Shown here in pieces: positions 6,891 to 14,589 of a stretch of 19,632 bases of DNA. Numbering within the stretch: position 1 is the first letter of the stretch; the number at the start of each line of letters is the position of its first letter. The stretch is from NCBI GenBank assembly GCA_021777685.1, contig JAJYDH010000049.1, forward strand, positions 1 through 19,632, read 5' to 3'. The DNA comes from Planctomycetota bacterium (GTDB lineage: Bacteria > Planctomycetota > Planctomycetia > Isosphaerales > Isosphaeraceae). The notes under the pieces were generated by a model. That model searched no databases, had not been told where the DNA came from, and saw nothing but the letters and a program-made list of their open reading frames with translations. The position numbers and the translations under genes are program-made.

Positions 6891-8624
6891 TTATCGGCGA
6901 AGGAGGTCGTCTTGTCCACCGGAAATGAGGCCGTCCCCCCGGTCGACGGACGACATTACGGCCTGGGCGAGCTTCGCCGGGTCGACCGGCTCTCCCCTCG
7001 GGACGAATTCGAGGACCGTCAGGCGATCTTCGAACGAGACGCCCTTCGGCGCGACCCCCTCATTGACCCGGAGGGTCTCCGCCCGGGTCAGCCGGTAGTG
7101 GCGGGCCATCTGCCCCATCCAGCTCGCGAACAGCGGCGAATCGTCCGGCACGCCGTCGTAGAGGACGCAGCGGAGCGGGCGGGTCGCGGAGACGCTCGCC
7201 CAGTCGAGCGGCGCCCCCCGTCTGTGGCGATCCGAATAAATTTTCTGGTAAGTCAGATAGTCCGCCGACCGGCCGTGATGGTCGGGGCCCTCGAAGTCGA
7301 GGCCGAGGTCGACCCGACAGCAGGCGACCTCGGCGTCCCGCCCGACGTCGGGCCAGAACCGGCGGGCGAACTCGCGGGCCCGGAGGTCATAAATCGACTT
7401 CGCCGGCCGGACGACGTCGGCGACGATCGACCCGGCGCCGATCGCCGCGAACAGGACCAGGAAGGCGACCGCGACCCGCCGGGGAGAATCCGGCCGCCGC
7501 CGGGCCCTCCCCGCGAACCAGGCCAGGCCGGACCCGGCCAGCAGGCAGATCATCGGCCCCTCGAACTGCATCAGCCGCTCGGTCTCGCCGTAGGGGTACG
7601 CCCGGATCGTCGAGGCCGCCAGAGCCCCGACCAGCGGCGCGAGGCAGGCGGCGACGATCGTCGAACGTCCTCGCCGCCAGAGCCCGACCGAGCCGGCGAC
7701 GACGCAGGCCACGGTCGCGAGGCTCGCGCAGTTCGAGCCGCCGACCGGATAGGCGAAAAGGTCGCCGGTGTGGGCCTTGATCAGCCAGAGGACCAGCCGG
7801 CCCGGGTCGCGCAGCGGCGGGAAGTTCGCCGACCAGTAGTAATCCATGTACGCCTTGAGCGTGGCCGACTGCGCACCGCCGTAGAGCTTCCACGAGGCCA
7901 GCACGCCGACCGCGATCGCCCCGTTCAGGGCGAGATAGGCCGCCGTCACCCCGGCCTTCCGCTCGCGGAAGACCGGCCCCGCGATCGCCAGGCCGATCCC
8001 TCCCAGGACGAATGCCGCCGGGATCGACGTCCCCATCGCGATCGGCGCCGTCGCGGCCATCCCCCAGAGCCATCGCGACCGGTCGGGCCTCCGCCACCAC
8101 TCGACCGCCATCGCCAGCAGGACCGTCGAGGCCAGGAAGTCGGCCGCGTACGGCTTCGCCTCGCCCCCGTGCCGGATCGGGTTGACCGCGACCGCCACGA
8201 TCGCCACCGCCATCACCAGCGGCGGGCCCGCCATCACCCGGCCCGCCAGGTGGCGGAACACGAACAGGCCGGCGATCGCGCACGCCGTCGGGTAGACGCG
8301 GAGTGACCACTCCGAGAACCCCAGCACGCGGACGGCCGTCAGCTCAACCCAGAGGAACAGCACCGGCGCGACCTGGTCGTAGTCGAGCGGCCGGAGCAGC
8401 CCCGCGTAATCCCGCTCGATCAGGTTCGCCGCCACGTAGCATTCGTCGCCCCAGGGCGGATGGGCGACCGCGAACCGGACGAGCCGGATGATCGTCCCCA
8501 GCGCCAGGAAGGCCCAGGTCAATCGCGAGACGGCGACCGGCGACCATCGAGGCTCGCCGGCCCGGGTCGTGAGTTCGATCGGCCCTCGTCCCTCGGCCCG
8601 GAGATCAAACCGCGGAGACTCCAT
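6891..8624 (-). CDS. GT39/ArnT-like membrane glycosyltransferase, paralogue A
   Basis: The 577-residue multi-spanning protein has a soluble N-tail of about 33 residues, then membrane helices. The first periplasmic loop carries WGDE (58-61), the acidic motif expected at the active site of GT-C enzymes of the PMT/ArnT type, followed by GLLRPLDYDQVAPVLFLW. A second conserved stretch is GGEAKPYAAD (153-162). The C-terminal part, after about residue 400, is soluble. It is closely related to the next upstream gene. The ATG at 8624 is preferred over an in-frame TTG at 8639 because GAGGGG (8632-8637) is placed correctly for it. That ribosome site overlaps the stop codon of paralogue B, so the two genes are tightly coupled, 11 bases apart. 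Donor is probably a polyprenyl-linked sugar; the acceptor is unknown. Confidence 0.82.
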   Translation of the reverse strand: MESPRFDLRAEGRGPIELTTRAGEPRWSPVAVSRLTWAFLALGTIIRLVRFAVAHPPWGDECYVAANLIERDYAGLLRPLDYDQVAPVLFLWVELTAVRVLGFSEWSLRVYPTACAIAGLFVFRHLAGRVMAGPPLVMAVAIVAVAVNPIRHGGEAKPYAADFLASTVLLAMAVEWWRRPDRSRWLWGMAATAPIAMGTSIPAAFVLGGIGLAIAGPVFRERKAGVTAAYLALNGAIAVGVLASWKLYGGAQSATLKAYMDYYWSANFPPLRDPGRLVLWLIKAHTGDLFAYPVGGSNCASLATVACVVAGSVGLWRRGRSTIVAACLAPLVGALAASTIRAYPYGETERLMQFEGPMICLLAGSGLAWFAGRARRRPDSPRRVAVAFLVLFAAIGAGSIVADVVRPAKSIYDLRAREFARRFWPDVGRDAEVACCRVDLGLDFEGPDHHGRSADYLTYQKIYSDRHRRGAPLDWASVSATRPLRCVLYDGVPDDSPLFASWMGQMARHYRLTRAETLRVNEGVAPKGVSFEDRLTVLEFVPRGEPVDPAKLAQAVMSSVDRGDGLISGGQDDLLRR

Positions 8625-8631
8625 CGCCCAT

Positions 8632-8637
8632 CCCCTC
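8632..8637 (-). promoter_or_regulatory. Shine-Dalgarno site for paralogue A
   Basis: GAGGGG on the minus strand lies seven bases before the ATG at 8624 and overlaps the stop codon of the upstream gene (8636-8638). It decides between the ATG and the TTG at 8639 in favour of the ATG. Confidence 0.6.
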
Positions 8638-10339
8638 AACGGGCGCCATGCGGGGGGGCGGGCGCGGGATATTCGAACGCCTCGATCGACTCGCCCCGGG
8701 TCAGCCGGTCGACCCGAGGTCGGGGCGGCCCGAGCCGGGCGGCGAGCTCACCCTTGAGCCGGTCGAGCCGTCCCTCGTCGAACTCGGGGCAGCCGCTCCG
8801 GTGGACGATCAGCCAGGTCCGGCCCGATTCGGGAACTTCGAGCGTCCCCTCGGCCGGCATCCAGAGGACCGGCACCGGGGCCCTGGCCAGGACGTTGTAC
8901 CGGACCTCGGCCATCTGCTGGAGCCAGTGCTCCAGCATCAGCTTCTCCGAGACCGGCAGCCGCTCCACGCCGTCATAGACCACCCAGCGGTCGCCCGGCC
9001 GGGCGAGCCGGGCCAGGTCGACCACCGCCCGGCGGTTCTCGCCGTCCTCGAAGTTCTTGTACGGCCAGGCCACGTTCACCACGGTCGCCACCAGGATCAT
9101 CCCCACCAGGGCGATCGTCGACAGCCGGTAGGCCCGCTGTCGCCGGGCACCACGAAGGCGGCGGATCAGCGCGACCAGCCCCACGCCCGCCAGGAGGCAG
9201 AAGGCCGGCGCCATGAACAGGGTGGTCCGGGCGCTCGTCCCGTAGGGATAGCGTTGGAAGGCCGAGGCCAGGAGCGTCGGCGCCAGGGGGCTCAGGAGCA
9301 TCGCCAGGAGGGCGGGGCGGGTCTTTCGGAGCGCCAGGCAGCCGGCGACGACCAGCGCGGCCGTCGCCAGGCTCCCGAAGTTGTTGCCGCCGTTGGGGTA
9401 GGCCAGCATGTTCCCGGTGTGGACGTCGACCAGCCAGAGCGGCAACTTCCAGGGCCGGCCCAGCGGGGGGAATGCATCCCGCCAGGTCTGCAACTGGGTG
9501 TAGAATGGCGCGGCCTCCGACTGGGCCCGGGCGACCCAAAAATAAGAAGCCAGCCAGCTCGCCGAGGTCGCCAGGCCGAACGCGACGAACAGCGTTACGC
9601 CCCGCCGGGTCGGCTCTTTCGCGGCCCGGATCGCCAGGACCGACCCCACCCCGGCCGCGACGAAGACCAGCGGATAGGAGAACCAGACCCCGGCCGCGAC
9701 CGCGACCGTCAGGGCCAGCCACCGACGCGCCGACTCGCGGTCGAGCCAGGCCGACCACGCCAGGCCGGTCGTCATCAGCGAGAAGAAAAGGTCGGTCGCG
9801 TAGGGCTTGACCTCGGTGGCATGCCGGACCGGGTAGAACGCCGCCGCGAAGATCCCGACCGCCAGCAGGGCCGACCGCCGGTCGACCGTCCTCCCGGCGA
9901 GCCGGACGAACAGGCCGAGCGACGCCAGGCCCGACAGGAACGGGATCAGCCGGAGCGACCACTCCGAGGCCCCGAGCGTCCTGAGTGCCGCCAGCTCGGC
10001 CCAGAGGAACCCGATCGGCGCGATCTGGTAATATTCCAGCGGCCGGAGGAGCCCGGCGAGGTCGCGGACCAGCAGGTTGACCGCGATGAACGCCTCGTCG
10101 CCCCAGAGCGGCGGGCACGCGGCGAACCGGGCGACCCTCCAGACCACGCCCAGGGCCACGAACGCCAGCAAGGTCCGCGCGATGGCCCGGCGACGGCCCC
10201 CGATCGAGCCCGGCTTGGGGGCCGAACCGGCCCGGAAGGTCCGGGAAGGGCGTCCCGCGAGCCGTCCGCCCACCCTCGGCGCCGATCCGTCGGCCATTCG
10301 TTCCATCGTCGGGTCCCAGGTCCCACCGAAAGCACCCAT
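8636..10339 (-). CDS. GT39/ArnT-like membrane glycosyltransferase, paralogue B
   Basis: The 567-residue membrane protein is a tandem paralogue of the gene that follows it. Shared blocks are WGDE (79-82), RDLAGLLRPLEYYQIAPIGF (92-111), GASEWSLRL and ATEVKPYATD (174-183). The acidic WGDE loop marks the probable active site facing outward. The N-terminus has about 50 basic residues before the first helix. The C-terminal 150 residues are soluble and differ strongly from paralogue A, which suggests a different acceptor or partner. The ATG at 10339 gives the longest frame and has a purine-rich GGCGGCGA just upstream. Later in-frame ATGs at 10306 and 10297 are possible. It is the first gene of the minus-strand series, and its promoter should lie in 10340-10528, shared back to back with the redoxin gene. 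Confidence 0.82.
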   Translation of the reverse strand: MGAFGGTWDPTMERMADGSAPRVGGRLAGRPSRTFRAGSAPKPGSIGGRRRAIARTLLAFVALGVVWRVARFAACPPLWGDEAFIAVNLLVRDLAGLLRPLEYYQIAPIGFLWAELAALRTLGASEWSLRLIPFLSGLASLGLFVRLAGRTVDRRSALLAVGIFAAAFYPVRHATEVKPYATDLFFSLMTTGLAWSAWLDRESARRWLALTVAVAAGVWFSYPLVFVAAGVGSVLAIRAAKEPTRRGVTLFVAFGLATSASWLASYFWVARAQSEAAPFYTQLQTWRDAFPPLGRPWKLPLWLVDVHTGNMLAYPNGGNNFGSLATAALVVAGCLALRKTRPALLAMLLSPLAPTLLASAFQRYPYGTSARTTLFMAPAFCLLAGVGLVALIRRLRGARRQRAYRLSTIALVGMILVATVVNVAWPYKNFEDGENRRAVVDLARLARPGDRWVVYDGVERLPVSEKLMLEHWLQQMAEVRYNVLARAPVPVLWMPAEGTLEVPESGRTWLIVHRSGCPEFDEGRLDRLKGELAARLGPPRPRVDRLTRGESIEAFEYPAPAPPHGAR

Positions 10340-10528
10340 TCGCCGCCGATCATAGCGATCGGCCCCCGGATGTCGACGGGACTTCGCCCGGGACGGGCCC
10401 TGGCAGCCGGCGTCCCTCCGCTGTTAAATTGAGAGGTGCCACGAACGCCCGCAGACATCCCCCTTGGGGTGCGGTCGCAAGCTCCCGCACTCCCAAACGC
10501 CCCGACGGACCCACCGGGAGACCGCTCC

Positions 10529-12874
10529 ATGTCATCGCCTCTGGTTCGGATCGCGGGCCTCGGCCTGTCCTTGTGGGCGGGGACGCTGGCGACGGCGAGG
10601 GGTGACGAGCCCAACAAGCCCACGGCGCCGGCCTCCTCGACCAATCCCGCGGTGCCGGCCGCCGGCCACTCGCTCCACGGCGAGGCGTTCAACGACGGCC
10701 CCCGTCGGCGGGCGACCCTGATGCCGGGCATGGGCCAGGTCAACTTCCCCGTCACGACCGCCAGCCCCGAGGCCCAGAAGTTCATCAACCAGGGCGTCGC
10801 GCAGCTCCATTCCTACTACTACTTCGAGGCCGAACGCTCGTTCCGCCAGGCCGCGCTGCTCGACCCCGCCTGCCCGATGGCCTACTGGGGCATGGCGATG
10901 GCGAACGTCAACAACGCCAGGCGGGCCAAGGGGTTCATGAAGGAGGCCCGCAAGAAGGCGGAAACCGCCAAGCTGACCCATCGCGAGGAACTCTACCTCG
11001 ACGCCCTCGAACCCCTCTACAAGGATGGGGGCGACGACAAGGCGAAGAAGAAGGACCACCTCCTCGGCCTCGAAGCGATCGTCGCCGAGTTCCCAGAGGA
11101 TCTCGACGCCCGCGCCTGGATGGCCCTCGTCGCCTGGCAGAACGCCGGCTCCGACGGCAGCCGGCAGGCGCTCGACGTCACCCTGCAATCCGTCCTGGAC
11201 AGGAACCCGCTCCACCCGGGCGCCCACCACTACCGGATTCACTTCTGGGACCACGTCAAGGTCGCCCGGGCCGAGAAGGCCGCCGCGCTCTACGCCAAGG
11301 CCGCTCCCGGGATCGCCCACGCCTGGCACATGCCCGGCCACACCTACACCGAACTCCAGCGCTACGCCGACGCCGCCTATCAGCAAGAAGGCTCGGCCCG
11401 GGTCGACCACGCCTACATGATCCGCGACCGGGTCATGCCCTTCGAGATCCACAACTACGCCCACAACAACCAGTGGCTCTCGACCTCCCTGAGCCACGTC
11501 GGCCGGGCCCGCGACTCGATCATCGTCGCCCGGAACCTCGTCGAGCAGCCCCGCGACCCGCAGAAGAACGGCCCCAACGACGGCGGCTCCTCCCAGCGCT
11601 CGGGCCGGCTCCGCTGGGTCGAGGCCCTCATCAAATATGAACTCTGGGACGACCTGATCGCCGCCACGACCTCCGGCGCCCTCGACTGGACCGACATCCC
11701 CGCCGAGAAGGCCCAGAAAGCCTACTCGCTCGGCCTGGCCTATGCCGCCAAGGGGGATCAGGCCAGGCTCGCCGAGCAGATCGCCGCCCTGAAGGCGGTC
11801 CCGGAGGGTCGCCGAGGTCGGCGAGAAGGCCCGCCGCCGGCCGCGCCGGCACCGGCCGCCCCTCCGCCGAAAGTCGTCGCCTCCCAGCCGGCAACCGCCC
11901 AGCCGGCGACCCCCACCCCGCCGACTCCCCCGAGTCCGGCGCCAGCACCGACCACTCCCCCGCCCGGCCCGAACGCCGCCCTCGTCGCCGAGCTGGAAGG
12001 CCACGAATTCCTGGCCAAGGGGGAGGCCCTGAAGGCCCTCGAAGCGTTCGCGAAGGCGAAGCAGATGAGCCCAGAGTCCCTCGCCCACGCCCATCTCGTC
12101 GCCCGGAATTTCGGCTTCGCCGAAGGCCCCGCTCGGTCGGCCGTCGACCAGAAGCCCAACCAGTTCGTCCCGCTCGCGACGCTCGTCGAGGTCCTCCACG
12201 CCAACAACAAGGACGCCGAGGCCAAGGAGACCTTCGCCAGGCTCGAACCGATGCTCCGCCAGGCCGACAAGGATACCCCGATTGCCCGGCGACTGGCCGC
12301 GATCGTCGAGGGGTGGAAGTCGGCCGGAGGCTGGACCCCGACCCCCGAAGCCGCGACCGACGAGACCATCGCCGCGACCCGCGTCGCGCTCGAACCGCTC
12401 GGCCCGCTCGCCTGGGCCCCGTCGCCGGCCGAGCCCTTCGCGCTGGCCGACACCGACGGCAAGACCTTCTCGCTGGCCGACCACAAGGGCCGGAACGTGG
12501 TCGTCCTGTTCTACCTCGGGAACAAGTGTGCCCACTGCATGCAGCAGCTCCAGGAGTTCGGCAAGCAGATGAAGGCGTTCGAGGAGATCGGAACCGACGT
12601 CGTCGCCATCGGCACCGACACCCTCGAAGACGCGAAGGCCCTCAAGGCCAACAAGGACGACATCAAGTTCCCGATGCCGATCCTGCCCGACCCGACGCTC
12701 GACGACTTCAAGAAGTACCAGGCGTTCGACGACTTCGAGGACGCCCCCCTGCACGGGGCCTTCCTGATCGACAAGCAGGGGAACGTCCGGTTCCAGAGGA
12801 TCTCCGCCGACCCGTTCCTCGACGTCGATTTCCTCAAAGGAGAGGCCGCGCGGGTCAACAAGATGGTCAAGTGA
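10529..12874 (+). CDS. Secreted TPR protein with proline-rich linker and C-terminal redoxin (AhpC/TSA-TlpA-like) domain
   Basis: The 781-residue protein begins with a likely signal peptide: LVRIAGLGLSLWAG followed by an ATA cleavage motif near residue 23. The N-terminal part is TPR-like. EAQKFINQGVAQLHSYYYFE (81-100) and AERSFRQAALLDPACPMAYW (101-120) match a TPR family in which repeats run through to about residue 430. A Pro/Ala-rich linker spans about 435-485, followed by more TPR-like helices. From about 632 to the end is a thioredoxin-fold redoxin domain with the pattern FALADTDGKTFSLADHKGRN and a redox motif CAHC (667-670), then DAPLHGAFLIDKQGNVRF. The protein probably acts outside the cytoplasm in thiol redox or peroxide chemistry. 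ATG 10529 was chosen over GTG 10436 because it starts the signal peptide and has GGGAG eight bases upstream. No co-directional partner is close by. Confidence 0.82.
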   Translation: MSSPLVRIAGLGLSLWAGTLATARGDEPNKPTAPASSTNPAVPAAGHSLHGEAFNDGPRRRATLMPGMGQVNFPVTTASPEAQKFINQGVAQLHSYYYFEAERSFRQAALLDPACPMAYWGMAMANVNNARRAKGFMKEARKKAETAKLTHREELYLDALEPLYKDGGDDKAKKKDHLLGLEAIVAEFPEDLDARAWMALVAWQNAGSDGSRQALDVTLQSVLDRNPLHPGAHHYRIHFWDHVKVARAEKAAALYAKAAPGIAHAWHMPGHTYTELQRYADAAYQQEGSARVDHAYMIRDRVMPFEIHNYAHNNQWLSTSLSHVGRARDSIIVARNLVEQPRDPQKNGPNDGGSSQRSGRLRWVEALIKYELWDDLIAATTSGALDWTDIPAEKAQKAYSLGLAYAAKGDQARLAEQIAALKAVPEGRRGRREGPPPAAPAPAAPPPKVVASQPATAQPATPTPPTPPSPAPAPTTPPPGPNAALVAELEGHEFLAKGEALKALEAFAKAKQMSPESLAHAHLVARNFGFAEGPARSAVDQKPNQFVPLATLVEVLHANNKDAEAKETFARLEPMLRQADKDTPIARRLAAIVEGWKSAGGWTPTPEAATDETIAATRVALEPLGPLAWAPSPAEPFALADTDGKTFSLADHKGRNVVVLFYLGNKCAHCMQQLQEFGKQMKAFEEIGTDVVAIGTDTLEDAKALKANKDDIKFPMPILPDPTLDDFKKYQAFDDFEDAPLHGAFLIDKQGNVRFQRISADPFLDVDFLKGEAARVNKMVK

Positions 12875-13253
12875 TGGCGGATGGATCGCGCCTTCCTAAT
12901 TCGGTGCCAGGCCCGGGAATGTCCGACCAGGTTAATCCAAAGGGTCGTTCCTCACCGCTCGACCCTCTCCCACGTGGGGAGAGGAAGCCAGACGTGAGCG
13001 GAATTAGGGGGCGAAGGCCGAATCCGACCCCCTCTCTTCTTGTGGGAGAGGGGTGGGGAAGGGAGTTCGTCGTGCAACCGGAGACTTTTGAATGATCCTT
13101 AAATGTCAGGCGGCTAGTTTCTCAAATCGAATTTGAGCAACAAGTGGCAGAGGTCGCGAGGATAGTCCCCTTGACACGGCAAACACAATCAGCCGACGAT
13201 GTCAGCGTGGTTGCTGAATTGTCACTAAGGTTGCAAGGAATTGGTAAACAGGA
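12875..13253. other. 379-base gap without a gene, holding CT-rich repeats
   Basis: No credible coding frame is present. The left two thirds hold palindromic CT-rich repeats, annotated separately. Base composition drops sharply after about 13085 and stays low through the protease gene. The redoxin gene has no separate T-tract terminator; the repeat hairpins are the only strong stem-loops downstream of it. Confidence 0.6.
12951..13062. repeat. CT-rich inverted-repeat element, copy 2
   Basis: The left half (12951-12984) contains CCTCTCC/GGAGAGG around CACGTGG. The right half (13028-13062) contains a perfect 8-base stem, CCCCTCTC (13029-13036) with GAGAGGGG (13046-13053). The halves are related to the two arms at 2138-2242, but here the half that comes second in copy 1 comes first. 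It lies between the redoxin gene and the low-GC islet and could act as a transcription end or as the border of an insertion. Confidence 0.65.
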
Positions 13254-14048
13254 ATGATTCGGACACATTTGCCGGCGGTCAAGGCTGCAACATTCTGCGT
13301 CTTCCTTCCGAGGCCGGAACTACACGGCATGCCTGGTGCCACCGGGACTGGATTCTTTGTATCGGCGGACGGCTGGTTCCTGACCGCCGCCCACGTTGTC
13401 GCAGATATGTCGAAACAACCTTGGACAATACGAGCCGACATCGGCCAACTGAGTCTCGCCAGGAACTACGAACTGGGCAACCCGCCGGAATTGTGTTTTA
13501 ACATCAATGTCGAATATTTCGATCCATCGATGGACATAGCAATCCTGAAGGCCAATTTCACCGCGAATTCCAATCAAGCATGGCTCAAAAACCGGACTGG
13601 ATTCCCGGCAATCGAGATCTCAACACGCGAGATTGAGGAGGGCGCCCCGGTTTTTTCCTACGGGTTTCCCTTGACTGAGACAGTCATTCTCCCCAGTGGG
13701 CTTGGCATCAGTGCCGTCGGGACAACTTACTCACCTCGCGTCACATCAGCCGTCCTTTCATCCCGACAACATCTCCACGGGCCATTGAAGACCAGCAGTG
13801 ATCCTTTGTTCTATGTTATCGACAAGGCGTTGAATTACGGCAATAGCGGTGGACCAATAGTCGCTACAGAGACAGGAAAGGTGTTTGCTTTGTGTTCCCG
13901 ATTTCAACCGACGTTTATCGTGCAACCGCTCTTGCCCGGCAATACGTCCATCATGGTCCCAAGTCTATACGGGATCGTCGCCAGCTTTTCCAATCGGCCG
14001 ATTGTCGAAAAGTTTCGAGATCTCGGAATCCCTTCAACTACCAACTAA
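13254..14048 (+). CDS. Trypsin-like serine protease (S1-family fold)
   Basis: The 264-residue protein carries the full chymotrypsin-type triad in order: His47 in WFLTAAHVVA, Asp94 in DPSMDIAIL and Ser198 in NYGNSGGPIV. The oxyanion-type GATGTGFFVS stretch (28-37) is also present. No signal peptide or membrane anchor is visible and no PDZ domain follows, so it is shorter than DegP/HtrA proteins and probably cytoplasmic. Substrate is unknown. The ATG at 13254 has only a poor ribosome site (an AAGGA 14 bases upstream). Its base composition is clearly lower in GC than its neighbours: for example 24 of the 60 bases at 13501-13560 are G or C. This suggests acquisition by transfer. Its last 11 bases overlap the end of a convergent small gene. 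Single trypsin-like peptidases of this kind also occur in conflict or defence modules, but nothing here proves that role. Confidence 0.85.
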   Translation: MIRTHLPAVKAATFCVFLPRPELHGMPGATGTGFFVSADGWFLTAAHVVADMSKQPWTIRADIGQLSLARNYELGNPPELCFNINVEYFDPSMDIAILKANFTANSNQAWLKNRTGFPAIEISTREIEEGAPVFSYGFPLTETVILPSGLGISAVGTTYSPRVTSAVLSSRQHLHGPLKTSSDPLFYVIDKALNYGNSGGPIVATETGKVFALCSRFQPTFIVQPLLPGNTSIMVPSLYGIVASFSNRPIVEKFRDLGIPSTTN

Positions 14049-14334
14049 CATAACAATTCCTGTGGATGATATCACGTTGTTCTTGCGTGAGTGCCGCCAT
14101 TGTTGACAAATGGCCATCGTAGCCAACGCGAGGATTGGTCCTGTCGATTGTCTGTTCCTGCCCATTCTTCCATCTCGCGTACTCATTAGCACGCTCTTCG
14201 GCAAATGGGCCAAGGAACGTCGCCAAGCAAACATCAGCTGCGACAGGGTCGGTGCCCTCGACACGCCATGATCCGGGATAGTTCGGGTCGGGTATAACCA
14301 TGAACTGGATTTTCGGCCGAGGGTCGGTTGTCAT
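14038..14334 (-). CDS. Small hypothetical protein (98 aa) convergent with the protease
   Basis: I do not recognise this protein. With the ATG at 14334 it begins MTTDPRPKIQFMVIPDPNYP and contains an acidic, aromatic middle (SWRVEG, FAEERANEYARWKNG) and no membrane segment. The frame remains open upstream to 14439, but the ATG at 14334 has GAGGT (14341-14345) six bases upstream and is the better start. Its stop lies within the 3' end of the protease gene, an 11-base tail-to-tail overlap. Base composition matches the low-GC islet. It could be a partner of the protease, but only position supports that. It is short enough that it could also be chance, though the ribosome site and normal amino-acid mix favour a real gene. 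Confidence 0.55.
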   Translation of the reverse strand: MTTDPRPKIQFMVIPDPNYPGSWRVEGTDPVAADVCLATFLGPFAEERANEYARWKNGQEQTIDRTNPRVGYDGHLSTMAALTQEQRDIIHRNCYVSW

Positions 14335-14340
14335 CGGGTG

Positions 14341-14345
14341 ACCTC
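14341..14345 (-). promoter_or_regulatory. Shine-Dalgarno site for the small hypothetical gene
   Basis: GAGGT on the minus strand lies six bases upstream of the ATG at 14334. It favours that start over the longer frame reaching 14439. Confidence 0.5.
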
Positions 14346-14589
14346 GTTGTCTTGTAACGATACGCCGCTCGTCCGATACATTCAGTTCCGCACGCTCGCG
14401 ATTATCACACTTTCTAAGAAAATCGGCTAGGCGTAGCAAATACTGTCCTGGTGTTCGAGAGAAATTTTTCGCGATTTAAACTACGGCACTACCATCCGGC
14501 GGGTCCGCTTCTCAAAACGTCGCCGGGGCCTTAAACTGACGACATCGGAACCGGTTGCGGGCGGCGGGGTCGGGTCGAAAGGATCATTC

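Noticed and set aside
10532..12754. 740-codon open frame antisense to the TPR-redoxin gene
   Set aside because: The translation is low-complexity Gly/Leu/Val/Arg and shows no family motif. The plus strand has a signal peptide, TPR motifs and a redoxin domain.
13171..13200. Possible sigma70-type promoter for the protease (TTGACA, 18-base spacer, GACGAT)
   Set aside because: The -35 box is perfect, but the -10 box matches only half of the consensus, so it is too weak to call.
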